A DNA stretch of 64,000 nt from Eumeta japonica (lineage: Eukaryota > Arthropoda > Insecta > Lepidoptera > Psychidae): contig BGZK01001285.1 in assembly GCA_005406025.1 (NCBI GenBank), positions 1 to 64,000 of the forward strand. Reading direction: 5' to 3'. Shown here piece by piece: positions 23,590 through 35,394 of the stretch. Under the pieces are notes generated by a model that saw nothing but the letters and a program-made list of their open reading frames with translations, did no database searches and had not been told where the DNA came from. The translations under genes were made by a program, and so were the position numbers. Numbering within the stretch: the first letter of the stretch is position 1; each line of letters opens with the position of its first letter.

Positions 23590-24535
23590 AAGATTTGTTC
23601 AGAGATATCTGTGGACGGTAGACAGCTCATTATAAAAACCGCCTCCAAAATCCCATTAAAGTAGTTTATTGAACAGTTCTTAAAATAACTAACTAAAAAC
23701 TAATCAGTTTTGAAGTCGGATCCAGCTGAATTCGCATTTCGGAAATTCACTACTAAAGAGATATCTTAGCAACTTACCAATGATCTATCAATGACGAGAA
23801 CTTTTTTTCCAACATCCAATTGTAATGAAATAAAGTGTATCTAACGCTACAGACTAAGTTTAAACATATGAAAATCTGCTTAGTAATTTTCCGGATAGTA
23901 GTTTTACAGAACTTAAAATCCGGTCAATATTAAATTTAAAACATTTGGAATAAGATATTTTCCTGTGGTAAAATGGATATTTTATTTTAACTTAGACTTC
24001 TAATAAAATATTGGGAAAACTGCATTCATTTCCATCTAGTAGTTTTTGTATGATGCAGTAACAAATATACAGAGAGACAGACAGATGAAAACTCTAAAAA
24101 TTTTTTTGGCTTCTGTTTTCTTATAAAGACCTCCATATTAGTTTTTCTTCAATATCTATAATATAGAGATATTTTATAATAGCTTTGACTGCAACTTCGT
24201 CCGTGTGGACACAACATTTAGATCATTTTAGAAACCCTCGTGACGTATATTCATATTTTCTCACACGAAGTTGTTAAGCTGTATCCTGGCTCTACTCAGT
24301 AGAATTTGATGAAGCGTGGCTGAGATATTAAGTCGGGTCCCAAACTACCAAACTGTAAAACCTCATCAAAATCCGTTCAGCGGTTTTTCGTGATGCGGTA
24401 ATAAACATAAAGACACATAGACAGACAGAAAAAAATTAAAACTCTTGTTTTGGCTTCTGTTGCTCTAACAAACACAGGGGTCTTATCAGTTTTTAAATAT
24501 CTAAAATATAGAGACATCGGACTGTTACAATTTTA
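23590..24535 (+). repeat. Two tandem copies of a dispersed repeat
   Basis: Copy 1 (to about 24185) and copy 2 (about 24186-24535) share a TGATGCxGTAA block, ACATAxAGAxAxA..ACAGACAG, an AAAACTCT-rich tract, TTTGGCTTCTGTT, a TTAGTTTTT/ATCAGTTTTT block and an AAATATCTAAAATATAGAGA block, in the same order. The second copy opens with CAACTTCGTCCGTGTGG. No protein is encoded. Confidence 0.65.
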
Positions 24536-25384
24536 TTACATGAATATCGACATAAGTGACTTTTATGCCAAAACGTATTGAGATGACGATAGCGTAAAGT
24601 GAAGACTTAGAAATGTTCGAGAAAACTATATATTCGATACAGTCAGCTCACAAATCTGAACAAAGATAAGGAAAAATCGTCTCGTTTTAAATAATATCCT
24701 TAAAATTTTAACGTCTTTCGGCAGTTATACATATTGGTATAAAACCTATTATCAGCAAAGCCAGAGTTTAAACTAAGCTAACTAGATACTACAGAGATGA
24801 ATTCTGGATTTCAGCTAGTATGCGAGGTAAAATGATCTCCCCTTAAAACATGATGTAATAAGCAACTTAAAATCCTGTACTAGTTAGTTGATTCTGTCAT
24901 AAAGCAGGTTTCACATAAACAAAATCGTTTATTTAGCATCAAACATAGTTCGCTAATTTTGCAAAATCAATGGCCGAAACGTTTACGGTTTAGTAAGTGT
25001 TGTTTTAGACGCATTCATTAATTTATTTTCAATAACCTTTAACACGTAGATTAAAAAACGCATATAATCTATTACGATCACTAAAAATGCTTCATTTCCA
25101 TTCGTACGTTTCGTTGTTATAACAGACGGCAATTATATAACCCCATCAAGTTCATAAATTCTCTTGGGAGCTCACAAAAAAAAAAATCCAGGCAACCGTT
25201 GACTTTGTAGGCCAAAACGAAACTTGCCACATTGTTTTAAGCAACAATGTTCGCGAGGTCGAAAAGCATGAGGAAATTATTTCTCACATTTTCAAATTCG
25301 AAAATATTAGCGTACATTTTCAAAGCTTTTGGAGGTATGAAGTAAAACTTTATCTCTTTTTAAAAAAAAATGTCAACTGTCTTT
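24536..25384. other. AT-rich DNA, nothing recognised
   Basis: No gene or partnered repeat was seen. Confidence 0.45.
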
Positions 25385-25511
25385 TCAACTGAACAAAGTA
25401 ATCGTTTTAAACGATTGATGAAATTTCTGAGCTCAATAAATATGTATATATTTTAAAACATCCATGCGTGTGAACGTGTGTGTGTCTGTACGTGTGCATG
25501 TGTGCGTCTCG

Positions 25512-25542
<31 letters not shown>

Positions 25543-26475
25543 AATATGTATGTGGACACGCGTGTAATATGCGTATATGTGTGTGTGTGGGTGTGTGGAG
25601 TGTATTTGTGTGTGTATGTATGTGTGCGCTTGAGTGTGTGCGTGTGTGTATATCATATAAACCTTGAACGGATAAACTGATCAAAATATAGTATGCGACA
25701 TTCGAAAGCGATATTTCTTAGATTTTCTGAAACGTTAAGTTAATTTCGCCCCTGGGTTAAAGGAATCCCAAAACAACATTTTTAGAAATGGGTTTTTAAT
25801 GACTTTACTTCTCTACCGATCAATACCAAAATGCAATCACCTAATTGCCGAAAACTGCATAAAATTGGTTGATTTGTTTAAGAGATATCGTAGGAGAGAA
25901 GTTTTAAAAGTTTTTTTACATATTTCGTAAATCATTTTACCGATAGATTCAAAAATCTATCCGGTTGTTCTCCTTAAAAAAACACCGTCGATCGTTGTTC
26001 AATTCATTAAAATCGCTCGATTTGTTCAAAAGTTATCGGAGAAAAAGTTTTCAATAAAGCGTATTCTTCAAATGTTTTTTAAACGACTCTACCGATAAAT
26101 TATTAACCTAACCAGCTTTTGTTCTTATTAAATAACGCCCATCGTCGTAAACTGCATCAAAATCGATTGGTTCATTCGAGAACCATAAATAAGACAAAAG
26201 TCACACAATGTGTCCCATAGAGATTGTAGTTGAAAATAAATAAAAACAGATTTCTTTTTAATACATATAGATTTTTGAATTGTAAGAGCTCAAAATGTGT
26301 TCGAACTATATTTCTCAGCTCGGAGCGCTTGAAAAAGCAATAAAATCGATCGCTTGAGTATGATAAGCTCAACAATTTACTTCTTATTACAAATAATTTA
26401 CAAAATACATTCTAATATACAAAACACATCGATAAATGTCGTAGCGGAAAATTTGAAGGATGGCCTGCACGGTCA
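25385..26475 (+). repeat. TG-headed dispersed family, copy 1
   Basis: Starts with a compound TG/CT microsatellite, then a body with three diverged monomers spaced about 130-150 bp (CTACCGAT starts near 25814, 25940 and 26089). Each carries a segment like CGAAAACTGCATAAAAT-GATTG-TTCGTT-GAGATATCG. It ends in the box GATAAATGTCGTAGCGGAAA ... GGATGGCCTGC (26431-26469). The same order of parts recurs at 32.3-33.2 and 40.2-41.3 kb, always on the plus strand. It has no coding capacity and no recognised terminal motif. The family is unknown to me. Confidence 0.7.
25463..25660. repeat. Compound (TG)n/(CT)n microsatellite
   Basis: TG-rich repeats flank an uninterrupted CT tract (25512-25535). Four overlapping frames on both strands (66-83 codons) arise solely from it. 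Confidence 0.95.
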
Positions 26476-26629
26476 ACCGTTTTACAGATTTATAGAAATG
26501 GAGCTGAAATGATTCTGAAACATATCATCTCTGTACTTTAGAATGTAAATTGTAAAAACGTTTTTTCTTTCAATTGCTATTGATTGCTCTCAATATATCT
26601 ACATAATCAATTAGTTAATGAATTAAAAA

Positions 26630-26835
26630 AATCAATTCAGTTCAGTGCTTTTAAATGCCGTAAGTCCGATTTTTAAAGTCAATTTTGTTAAAAAGATATT
26701 CAAGGTCTACAGACACACACACAATACACACACATATACAGACACACACACACACACACACACTCGCATAAACGCACGCACTTCCTAGGATCTCAGAATA
26801 TCGACATCTGATGAAATTAATATCATTTTGTTATA
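26630..26835 (+). repeat. CA-containing dispersed repeat
   Basis: GTCCGATTTTTAAAGTCAAT, AAAAAGATATTCAAGGTCTA, a CA tract (26711-26763), then TTCCTAGGATCTCAGAATAT and GACATCTGATGAAATT. It is a fuller copy of the fragment at 3140-3310. Confidence 0.55.
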
Positions 26836-27840
26836 AAACTTGAAAAGTATAAAAATTTTGTTGAAATTCCTTTCTTGTATTGCTACTTCTACGACGCAGA
26901 AAACAGTAAAATGTACAGGTTGATCTCAAAATGTTACGTGTAATAACTCCACTCACGCGGACTTATTATCCGCACGTGAATTTGATGAACACATACTTTT
27001 CAAGTTTTTTGTGGCTCCTCAAAATATTTAAATTATCAAAACCAATTTTACCTCACATTCACTTCATATTTCATATGGTATTATGCACTTTAAAAAAAAC
27101 AATATTTTTTTAATTCGGAATAGAATGATGTTTCAATACAGTGTAATGGTAATGACAATGTAATAATGTAAATAAACTTAATAAAGATATCGATGTGAAT
27201 ACACATCACTACACTATTTTGTCCTTATTATTAAAATATTCAATTCTTTACACAGAATCATATAGATTACCTAATTGCCGAAATAACATCTCATCTTTGT
27301 TTCAATTATTAAAGCTAATCAGAACTGTTCCTGAACTCCAACGATATCTTCCGCGAGATATATCGCGGCTGACGAACAACCGGGCGGGGTACACAGTGCA
27401 ATATAAAACTGTTAGGAATGTCCCTGTTCAGCACTTGGGGCTTTGCCCGGACGCGTATGGATGCCGTCGCGTATGGATTGCTGGATTACTACTTCTCCTT
27501 CGTCTACTCCTCGACGGCTATACATCTCTATCCCTTATCTTGTATCGGATGATAGAATCCATGAACTGGGTAGCGAAATATTAGAGCTTCGGTCGTGACC
27601 GCCACATGGTCATGATCTTACAGCACCTCAAGGAGCATTATTACAATACTGAACGTTGAAAAAGTTATGGAGTGACTTTTGATTATTTATTTATAAAATC
27701 ATTTAATTTTTTTATATCTTGAAATGCAAATATTAAAATTTATGTCGTTTACAAATTTTAAAATGACTTATTTTTAGTTACTTATTTGATTGTAAATATA
27801 AATTTATATTGGCACCTGTAACTAAGATTGCCCAAAAATT
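26836..27840. other. Unassigned; one 129-codon frame
   Basis: The frame 27195-27584 (plus) runs through a moderately GC-rich patch (27340-27560) and includes an arginine/leucine-rich part, but I recognise no family and see no start context or splice support. TAATAAAGATATCG near 27178 resembles the Jockey 3' tails elsewhere, so part of this may be LINE debris. Confidence 0.3.
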
Positions 27841-28133
27841 ATATTTAATATTATAAATGCGAAAGTTTATGAAAGGTATAAATGGATGATTGTTATCCTT
27901 TCAAATAAAGAGTACTGGACGGCTTTTGATGAAATTTTATAGTAATATATCTTTTGCATCAGATTAAGACGTAGGCTATAATTTATAAAGATAGTGGCTT
28001 TCGTTCGCGGATTCGTTCTCGTGAATGTAGAAAAGGTAGAACAGTTAACTATATCGTGCGTGATCGGTCGACATTAAAAATGAAAGAATTACTTCTATGT
28101 TCATGCGGAGCAGAGCCGCGGGGCGCAACTAGC
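27841..28133 (+). mobile_element. Small Helitron-like non-autonomous element
   Basis: Head TTTAATATTATAAATGCGAAAGTTTATG, a central TACTGGACGG-TTTTGATGAAATTTTAT block, and an end GCGGAGCAGAGCCGCGGGGC hairpin followed by GCAACTAGC. CTAG lies at 28129-28132; the usual final T is C here. About 290 bp with no coding sequence, as expected of a Helitron-mobilised short element. Confidence 0.6.
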
Positions 28134-28790
28134 AGGTAATAATAACTTTGTATATCTAAAAACCCTGAAGTAGATTATCGCTGTTAAAACATGTTTAAAC
28201 TACTATGCCCATTAAAATTACAGATATAAATGATCAACGGGTAAATCGAACTTATATGAAATGAATAATATCTTTGTGGTAAGGGCCCAAATATGTCAGC
28301 GACACATTACAATCACTTGAATACTGCCAGTTTTAAAACCTGTAAATACATAACATTTTTCTCCAGTAATGTCAGTTTCTTACTGCGTATATTTAGAAGT
28401 TAGGTACTATTGTTGGAAAAAGCATTGAGTTTCATTTTGACTTATGTGTAACTTTTAATTCACATTTTTGATATTTTCACATTCTTTTAGATGAGCAGTG
28501 AATAGTGAATATATCATCCGCTAGTGGGAATTTCATTATAATAAATCCGGAGACAGATATAAAAACTACTAAATTTCTCTAACTATGTCTTAAAACACAA
28601 GAAGTGTTAATTGTCATATATTTATCAATTTTAATTGCTTATAAGCTTCATAAAGGAAGTCGGTAAGTAATCTGAATTTCGAGCGTCATTAATACAAGTT
28701 CAGGGCAGTAATGGCCTATCGAATATAGATCACGTTATCGGGAAGGTTAAGTCTATCATTAGAAGTCATTTGACATTCAGGCGCTTACAA
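28134..28790. other. AT-rich DNA, nothing recognised
   Basis: No gene or repeat was identified. Confidence 0.45.
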
Positions 28791-28794
28791 TCGA

Positions 28795-29060
28795 CGTGTC
28801 TAATCATCATCACAGATCCAGCGGTGATCGTGAATTGATCTCACTGCACATCGACCGTACGAGTAAAGTCGATCGCCGTCGACCCCTCGCGTCGACAGTG
28901 TTCGCGCCGTCGACCGATGTCCGTTTATCGGCGATGCTGAGAACGAAATAAACATCTGCCGGTTTTACGGCGCGGACAAATAACAGATTTAGTGCGACCG
29001 GCGGCCGGCCGGGATGGGCTAACGATTGTTACAAGAGGAATCGGCGTTTTCTCGTAGTGC
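28795..29060. promoter_or_regulatory. GC-rich island with GTCGAC cluster
   Basis: GTCGAC occurs three times (28878, 28891, 28909), with GTCGAT at 28868, inside a sharply bounded GC-rich block that also holds GACCGGCGGCCGGCCGGG (28997-29014). No coherent frame. The homotypic cluster suggests a binding-site array, but no factor can be named from sequence alone. Confidence 0.35.
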
Positions 29061-29227
29061 TGTTTTATTCGAGCGGGTACATACATCGGTTTAGAAGAGT
29101 TCGGTTAGCGTGATTCGACTATCTAATTTTGCATAACATCACCTCTACTAGACATCAAGTGTCTTCTGGAATTATTTTTTTTATAAGTTCACGTTTATTT
29201 TCTAGATCCTCTTTCTCTCACTCACTC

Positions 29228-29271
29228 ATGCACACACGCACGTACGTACTCGCACGCACTCACGCACACCA

Positions 29272-29308
<37 letters not shown>

Positions 29309-29330
29309 TACACATACAGGCACACGCAAG
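29228..29330. repeat. (CA)n microsatellite
   Basis: CACGCA-type degenerate repeats lead into a long pure CA tract (about 29272-29303). The 108-codon plus frame crossing it is an artefact. Confidence 0.95.
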
Positions 29331-29464
29331 AGAGATATTTCTTAGAAAGGAACGCAATGACTATAGATTTCCACACGCTACGATCTTTATATCTCTCCTG
29401 CCTCACTGACATCCGTCAATCCTTTCATGCAAGCTCGTCGGTTTCGAGTGCTTAAAATTTGGCC

Positions 29465-29890
29465 CTTTTAATATGCCACTTATATGGTCTGCATGAGATT
29501 TTATAAGGCGACCCTTGCCGACCTTTTCGTCACACAAATTCGCTGTATGGTTTGTTTTGTCAGTCTACTTTCATTCATCCTTACTAGATGACCAAACCGA
29601 CGCAACATCCTCTTTCTACTCTAGTCACTTCGTCTTCCTTCAAACCACACCGCTTTCTAACATCACTGTTTCTACATGTAATGATACATGTAGACAAGAC
29701 ACTGTACACATAGTAGGCAGCGATCGCATTTCCACTTTATTGATTATACTTTCATTTTACTTCTGCCATACCCAGCTTTCACTGCCTTACATAAGCGTAG
29801 GGATTGGGACCCTACTGCGCATAGCCAAACGCGCTTTTCGTGAGATGCTTCTACTATTCATAATACCGAGAAGGCCCCATTCACTTACAT
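29465..29890 (-). pseudogene. Non-LTR retrotransposon C-terminal fragment (RTE-type)
   Basis: On the minus strand, pieces in order read SRSISRKARLAMRSRVPIPT, GSESWVWQK, NESIINKVEMRSL, then after disruption CGLKEDEVTRVERG and MNESRLTKQ-like and GRQG/KGRPRK-like segments. This is the region after the RT palm in many lepidopteran LINE proteins. Stops and frameshifts interrupt it. The plus-strand 134-codon frame (29515-29919) is its antisense shadow. A small 10-bp-arm hairpin at 29671-29694 replaces expected coding sequence. Confidence 0.82.
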
Positions 29891-30059
29891 TGCAATATAA
29901 GCGAAATACCACTAACTGACTGATTGACTCATCATGACATCTTCGAAACTATAGATCCGATTGACTATGAACTAGTGAGAACGGATTTTACATAAAACCT
30001 TTTCAAAAAAAAAAAATCATCATTTCACATGCGGACAGTGCCGCAGGCAAAAACTAGTA

Positions 30060-30092
30060 TATACATATGTACAAACACACACACACACACAC

Positions 30093-30156
<64 letters not shown>

Positions 30157-30215
30157 TGTGTGCGTTGTGTGTATCTGTGTGTGCATATGTTTGTGCGTTG
30201 TGTTTGTATGTGTGA
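30060..30215. repeat. CA-TA-GT compound microsatellite palindrome
   Basis: A CA tract (30074-30091), a long TA tract (about 30100-30154) and a GT-rich tract (30155-30185) follow each other, so the block is close to one large palindrome. Frames of 66 and 133 codons on both strands start in it and are not genes. Confidence 0.92.
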
Positions 30216-30224
30216 TACGCTTCA

Positions 30225-30470
30225 TTTGTCCGGCGATAACAGGTGGAGGTCAGTTGCTAATAATACCGTATCGGGGTCCAGCCTCGGCATCATCTCGCGG
30301 GTCCTCCTCGCAAAGTTTCCGGATTCCTCCCTAAGCCGCGTCCCACAGTCGAGGGTCACGAAGCCCTTAAAGTTTTTTGCTTGTCAAAGTATTTTGCGGA
30401 GTTCCGTTGGAGCCTTATTAGCGATTTTCGTCCGTTGGCCTTCTGCAAAACATTTTGGAATCTGTTGAGG
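30225..30470. promoter_or_regulatory. GC-rich island beside microsatellite
   Basis: TCGGGGTCCAGCCTCGG, TCGCGGGTCCTCCTCGC and AAGCCGCGTCCCACAG mark a non-repetitive GC-richer block. Its open plus frame (end of the 30067-30468 frame) has no recognisable domain. Confidence 0.28.
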
Positions 30471-30541
30471 TACGAAAATAAAAAACAGTGAATGTAATCG
30501 TCTAGAGTTATTTGCATAATGAATTGTCAGAAGTGTTAATA

Positions 30542-30580
30542 CGTTTTGATCGTAGTAAAGTATTTACTATGATCAAAACG
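30542..30580. repeat. Near-perfect short-loop inverted repeat
   Basis: 18-bp arms (30542-30559, 30563-30580; arm CGTTTTGATCGTAGTAAA) pair with one mismatch around a 3-nt loop. Confidence 0.88.
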
Positions 30581-30829
30581 AATAATAATTGAATAATTTT
30601 ATTTTAAATTTACTGATTTGTTCATAATCAGAAGGAATTTCGATATTTTCAAATGTCTCCAAATCTACTTTGACCAATTTTACGTTATTTTATAGTTTTG
30701 GCAACATATGAATCATATTTCTTTATAATTTATGAATATTAATTATTTAGCATATTTTTCAATATTATGTCATAACAAAGTCAAACGACGCTATCATAAT
30801 TTTTCATATTTAAACGTCAAAATTATTTC

Positions 30830-31160
30830 AGTAAGTGACCGGACGAAGGCAGGGGCACGATGACTCTTTCATTTGCTCTCGATTTATTCGCTTCATATTG
30901 TAGTTTTATAGGTGCTTCGTATCCAGTTTTAATATTTTAGTACCGCACGGTATCCCGGACTAAACAAGGGCCGGCCGAACCGTATCCGTTTCGCCGGTTC
31001 CATTAACGGACTTAAATCGTCCGGGATGCCGATTACCGTTATAAATCAGTGTAGTTGTGGCGCCCCCGTGCTGTGGTCGCGTTAATCCGGCTACCGGGCG
31101 CATATGCGGGCCGCGACGCGCTATGTTAAGACCCTATTCGCATCTCCGGTTCTTAGAGAC
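30830..31160. promoter_or_regulatory. GC-rich island, candidate regulatory element
   Basis: GGGCCGGCCGAACCG, GTGGCGCCCCCGTG, CTACCGGGCGCATATGCGGG and CCGCGACGCG lie in a block without a usable frame. TGGCGCCCCC could be a weak insulator-type site. One of the clearest islands in the window. Confidence 0.38.
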
Positions 31161-31695
31161 CTAGGGATACTGCTTGCCTTTACATAAATTATAGGGTCAA
31201 GTAAATCTGCCTTGGGCGATAGCCTTGGCCTACGAAATGTTACGCTAATGCCTTCTTAGAAGAAGTCTTTATTAACTTCTTGATGACAATTGTGGGTATT
31301 AATTGGCTGCAATTAAAAGTAATTTAGTTTCTAAAACCTTAGAAAAACTTATAACGTAACTTTAATTAAAACGGGTTTGTTATATGAAAGTATAGTAGGA
31401 GACTTTATAAGAGAAAATAAATATCTCCACTTGGTACATTTTTTTGTCCTTCCTTTACTTTAAGGTCGTTCGTCAATTTCATGTGGCCCATAAGACTTTC
31501 TTGATCTAAAAATTGTCGTCAGTATGTTTTCATTCATTCTTTATTAAAGATAAAGATATTAGAGTTAAATGCCTCTACATAATCTTTTTACTTATATTTA
31601 CTTCAACTATCTATTCCCATTCTCACTTATTTAATTTTATTTTTTTATTTCTGGCATATTAAATTAGTCCAGTTATTTAATTGTTCTAAACACTC
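31161..31695. other. AT-rich DNA, nothing recognised
   Basis: No gene or repeat was identified. Confidence 0.45.
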
Positions 31696-31696
31696 C

Positions 31697-31707
31697 ACAC
31701 ACACACA

Positions 31708-31789
<82 letters not shown>

Positions 31790-31795
31790 GTATAT
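31697..31795. repeat. (CA)n-(TA)n microsatellite
   Basis: A short CA tract runs into about 80 bp of TA. Confidence 0.95.
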
Positions 31796-32289
31796 GAGCC
31801 TAAATAGATACGTTATAGGGATATAATAAGAGTTGCATTTTCTGCATTAGGTTATCTTTTGAACATTAAATTTGTAAGTTTATTATTGCTGATTTAGCTC
31901 GTGCAAAAAGTAATCAATTTAAAACAATGTTTATTATTTAGAATATCGACACGGGGAAACTGAAACAGAGGGGAGAATCAAAATCATTTACAATTTGATA
32001 CGTATAAGTTCAGGTAAGGGTTTTTTCTCTATTCGAGATTGACCACTTTTATCTGATGATAGCCATGAAGAGGTTTCAGATCGCTACAGATACCCAACTG
32101 AAATGGGGCATTTAGAATACAGACAGTATAGAGGTCTTACTTAAAATATATGTATATATGTATATCCATTTTCTTTTTTTTAAGTTCTCGCTATAAACAT
32201 TGAAAAATTTTCATGAATTGCGATATCTTCAATCCGCTTTTCGAAATCGTGTTTTCAAAAGATCTTGAAGTTTAGGATCTTTGAAGTCT

Positions 32290-33180
32290 TTTTGAAGATT
32301 TTCTAAGTGATGTGTAGGTGCGTGCGTGCGTGTGTATGTATATATGTAAAGCGCTCATGACTATTTGAACATATAAATTGATCGTAATGTAGTTTGCGAT
32401 ACTCGAAAGTGGTATTCGAAAGATACTCAATTTAATCTTTCAGAAAATTTATAGTAGTTCTGATGTCAAATTTTGCTCAATCTCAAAAACTTCACAATCA
32501 TTTTTTTAACAACACTTTGACTTCTCTACCGATTAACAACAGATTTTGATTAGCTCTTTTCCCTAAATAATTGCATCGATTGTCGCAAATTGTATGAAAA
32601 TCTATTGAATCGTTCAAGAGATATTTATCAGACTACTATAATCGTTAAGCTCCAGAAACTAATTGACACTTTTCCTCAAAACACACCGTCGATCGCTGAA
32701 AACTACATAAAACTCGATTGTTTCGTTCGAGTGATATCGTTAACAAAATGTTAGAAAAAAGAGTACTTTCAAAATAACTTGTAAAATGCTACATTTCTGC
32801 TTAAAAACTGTATTAAATGTGGTAAATCAAAATCGAACGACGCGTTAGAAAGGTATCGTTACATGAATATAAAAAAAAACTTAATTTTAATATACTTGTA
32901 TTTTTTATCTCGAAGTTTTTGTAATGAAATTTTTTAGCTTAAAGAGCTATAAAATCACTATAATTTACTGCTGTTTAAATGTTTGAATGCTGTGAGCTCG
33001 AAAGTATCAAGTAGTTTCAGATATAGCCTAACGAATTCTTGAGTTCAAAAAGTTCAAAAACTCAAGACAACATATATTTTGAAGTTCAGAAAACTTCTGA
33101 ATAACTTTTGAACTAAAAGCTCATTGATAAATATCATATTGGAAATGTTTAGGGATGGCTCGCAGAGACTAAAGGACGTA
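32290..33180 (+). repeat. TG-headed dispersed family, copy 2
   Basis: A short GTGCGTGCGTGCGTGTG head (32316-32333) is followed by TTGAACATATAAATTGATCG, CTTCTCTACCGATTAACAAC (32522-), a CACCGTCGATCGCTGAAAAC monomer start (32686-) with GATTGTTTCGTTCGAGTGAT, and the closing box GATAAATATCATATTGGAAA ... GGGATGGCTCGC (33126-33165). Order and strand match copy 1 at 25.4 kb. No coding capacity. Confidence 0.68.
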
Positions 33181-34069
33181 ATGGATGTCTATAGCGATTT
33201 AATCCTCTTACATTCACTCTTTTCATGGCCATCATCGGATCATACACTATTATTACTCCTTAACGGAGAACCATATCTTTAAAATAATTTCAAATGTATG
33301 AAAAAAGGATTTTTAAAGTGTTAATATAATTTAATTTTCCCATCTATGAGCGAGATTCATGCTTGTTAATATAAATGCGATAATTTACTTTGATATTCTA
33401 GAAAAATGTTCATGTGACTGGAACAAAATATTAAGAAATTGAAAAAGCCTTTCTAATGTACACTATCATTGTATTTTCGATTTGCCTACTGAATGATTTC
33501 TGGTTGCTTCTGAAAATAATGAAGAAGACTAAACCATTCATGATAGTTCTAGAATGAACATGTATTTGTTTTAATTAAAGTTAAAATTGAAACATTAAAA
33601 TAAAATTTCTGACTACAAAAACTTCCATTCGAGCCTGGCTTCATTTCAGCACGGTCCGTTGTTCCAAGTATCGGCGGTGATAGACTCCTTGTGTTTTGAC
33701 GTCGGACTTGTAAGCGCTTTTGTCGGGTGTCCCTAATTGGAAATGTTTGTGAACTATAACGCTGAAGGGCTCTTTGCTCCTGGCGGATAAGGACATCCAT
33801 TTCATTGCCTCTTTCTAAGCTTATTACAATCTTTTCTTTAAGTGTAATACGGCGATTAAATAGGGAACAGAGTTGACAGTCTTAAACACAGAAACAAGAA
33901 TTGACGTAGGTACATTAAATTCGGTGTACTTTTTGACTTTAATAACTATTTAGAAAATTAAAAAGTCCGTAACAATTATAAATTATTTATCTATGAGCAT
34001 TCGCCGGCGGTCCTGCTCGCGTGTATACATAAAACGACGAATTTTGTACTGATCGATGACGCCGTGTTC
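33181..34069. other. Unassigned DNA
   Basis: A slightly GC-richer, non-repetitive patch at 33620-33800 carries an 83-codon minus frame of unknown kind, rich in Arg and Gln near its start (MDVLIRQEQRALQRY). No family or splice support was seen; probably chance. Confidence 0.35.
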
Positions 34070-34195
34070 ACTGTCATCCTTATTCCCATTCAGCAGTCCT
34101 AGCCTGCTCCCAAGTTTAGTCTCGCTCTCAACTCCAATATCGATTGCCCTTTACATTCAATTTCGGTCATATTATTACATTTTTAAAGGGTTTTG
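34070..34195 (-). repeat. Pyrimidine-strand minisatellite fragment
   Basis: TCCTTATTCCCATTCAGC, TTTAGTCTCGCTCTCAACTC and CAATATCGATTGCCC are reverse complements of the GGAATxGA/GAGCGAGACC theme of the 38-kb satellite. Confidence 0.45.
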
Positions 34196-34374
34196 AAATA
34201 TTTCACGCAGGATACCTAAAAGCATATAATACGTGGAGCCCAATAATCTTCTCTATCTTCCAGGTTATCGGGACAATTTGACTTTGTCTTATTGCACAAC
34301 AAACGCAATAAATAAATACGACAAACTGAAACGAGATTAACTTTAATTGGTTGCATCTAAAAGTTTACCCATTT

Positions 34375-34520
34375 ATACCGGTCGGGTCGTTTAATTTGAA
34401 TTCGCAGGTTAGCGCGAGGACGGACGGCGGCCGCCGGTCGCCGGTTATTTGTTTTGCCGGGGCGAAACTAAACACCGCACGCCATCGGCGCCCGCTCTGA
34501 CGGCCACGCACCAATTACTC
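34375..34520. promoter_or_regulatory. GC-rich island, candidate regulatory element
   Basis: GACGGCGGCCGCCGGTCGCC (34423-34442) followed by TTTGCCGGGGCGAAACTAAA and CATCGGCGCCCGC. Short and sharply bounded, with no frame of interest. Confidence 0.35.
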
Positions 34521-35390
34521 TGTCAGTTTCGTAGAATTATTTCACAATCATTTAGAATTCGTCAGATGTTTTGATGAATGTTTTCCATTCGACTGAATCA
34601 AAATATTTTCTTAGTCGAATGAAAATCGAGAAAAAGTTATTCTGATTTAAAACGAAAACGCTTAAAGTGCTTGAAGGTTTCATAACCTTACTGTGGATTC
34701 CTGGATTTAGGATAGATGATTACTGTGTCAATTTGTCATCCTGTATTGTTGAGGCGTACCTATGAAGAATCTTTTTATTTCAATTTGAGCCCTACAATGA
34801 ATAGTGCGAGTCGGAGACGGCTGACAAATACGTTATTAGCAGTCCCCGATATACATCACTCAGCTACCGGAATTTACACAACCAAGATAGCAATTACTAA
34901 TCAATGGGTCAAAATTTATACGAATATGGTTTACAAATTATGTATGGATTTAACGATACGTGAAAAAGTAAGTCTTTTTTTTCTAAGAAATCATAAATAT
35001 TTGAAAAATATTTAATTTTTTTTGGAATTTTTATCAAATTTTGTATTTTATATGATTATGATAGAACAAATTTTTCATAATGAAAGATATCGTTGCAACC
35101 ATAGGCGGACGTATAATGAATTTCTTTTTTTTATACAAAGTGAGCGCTATTTAGGCTGTACATAAATATGTTCATCATCATCATAATCGCTCGATCTTCA
35201 GCCGCTCGCAATGACTGAAAGAAACAAGTCCCGATACACCGAAGTGAGCGTAATTATCGGGTGGAGTGTAGGTTCTAGTCTGGATTAGAAGTAACGAGAG
35301 TGTAGAGCCAGCCGGTATTCGTGCACCTTTACCCAGAAACTGGATTCAGGATAGGTAATAGATACTATAATGTGTCAATAAATATAGTAG
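34521..35390. other. Unassigned DNA
   Basis: A 99-codon plus frame at 34716-35015 has no recognisable family. A CATCATCATCATAATCG stretch lies near 35172. Nothing else was seen. Confidence 0.35.
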
Positions 35391-35394
35391 GAAA

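Noticed and set aside
25433..25684. Four overlapping frames on both strands
   Set aside because: They translate the TG/CT microsatellite and have no other content.
29515..29919. 134-codon plus-strand gene
   Set aside because: Antisense of a decayed LINE C-terminal fragment readable on the minus strand.
30025..30468. 66- and 133-codon frames
   Set aside because: They begin in the CA-TA-GT microsatellite and run by chance into a GC-rich block.
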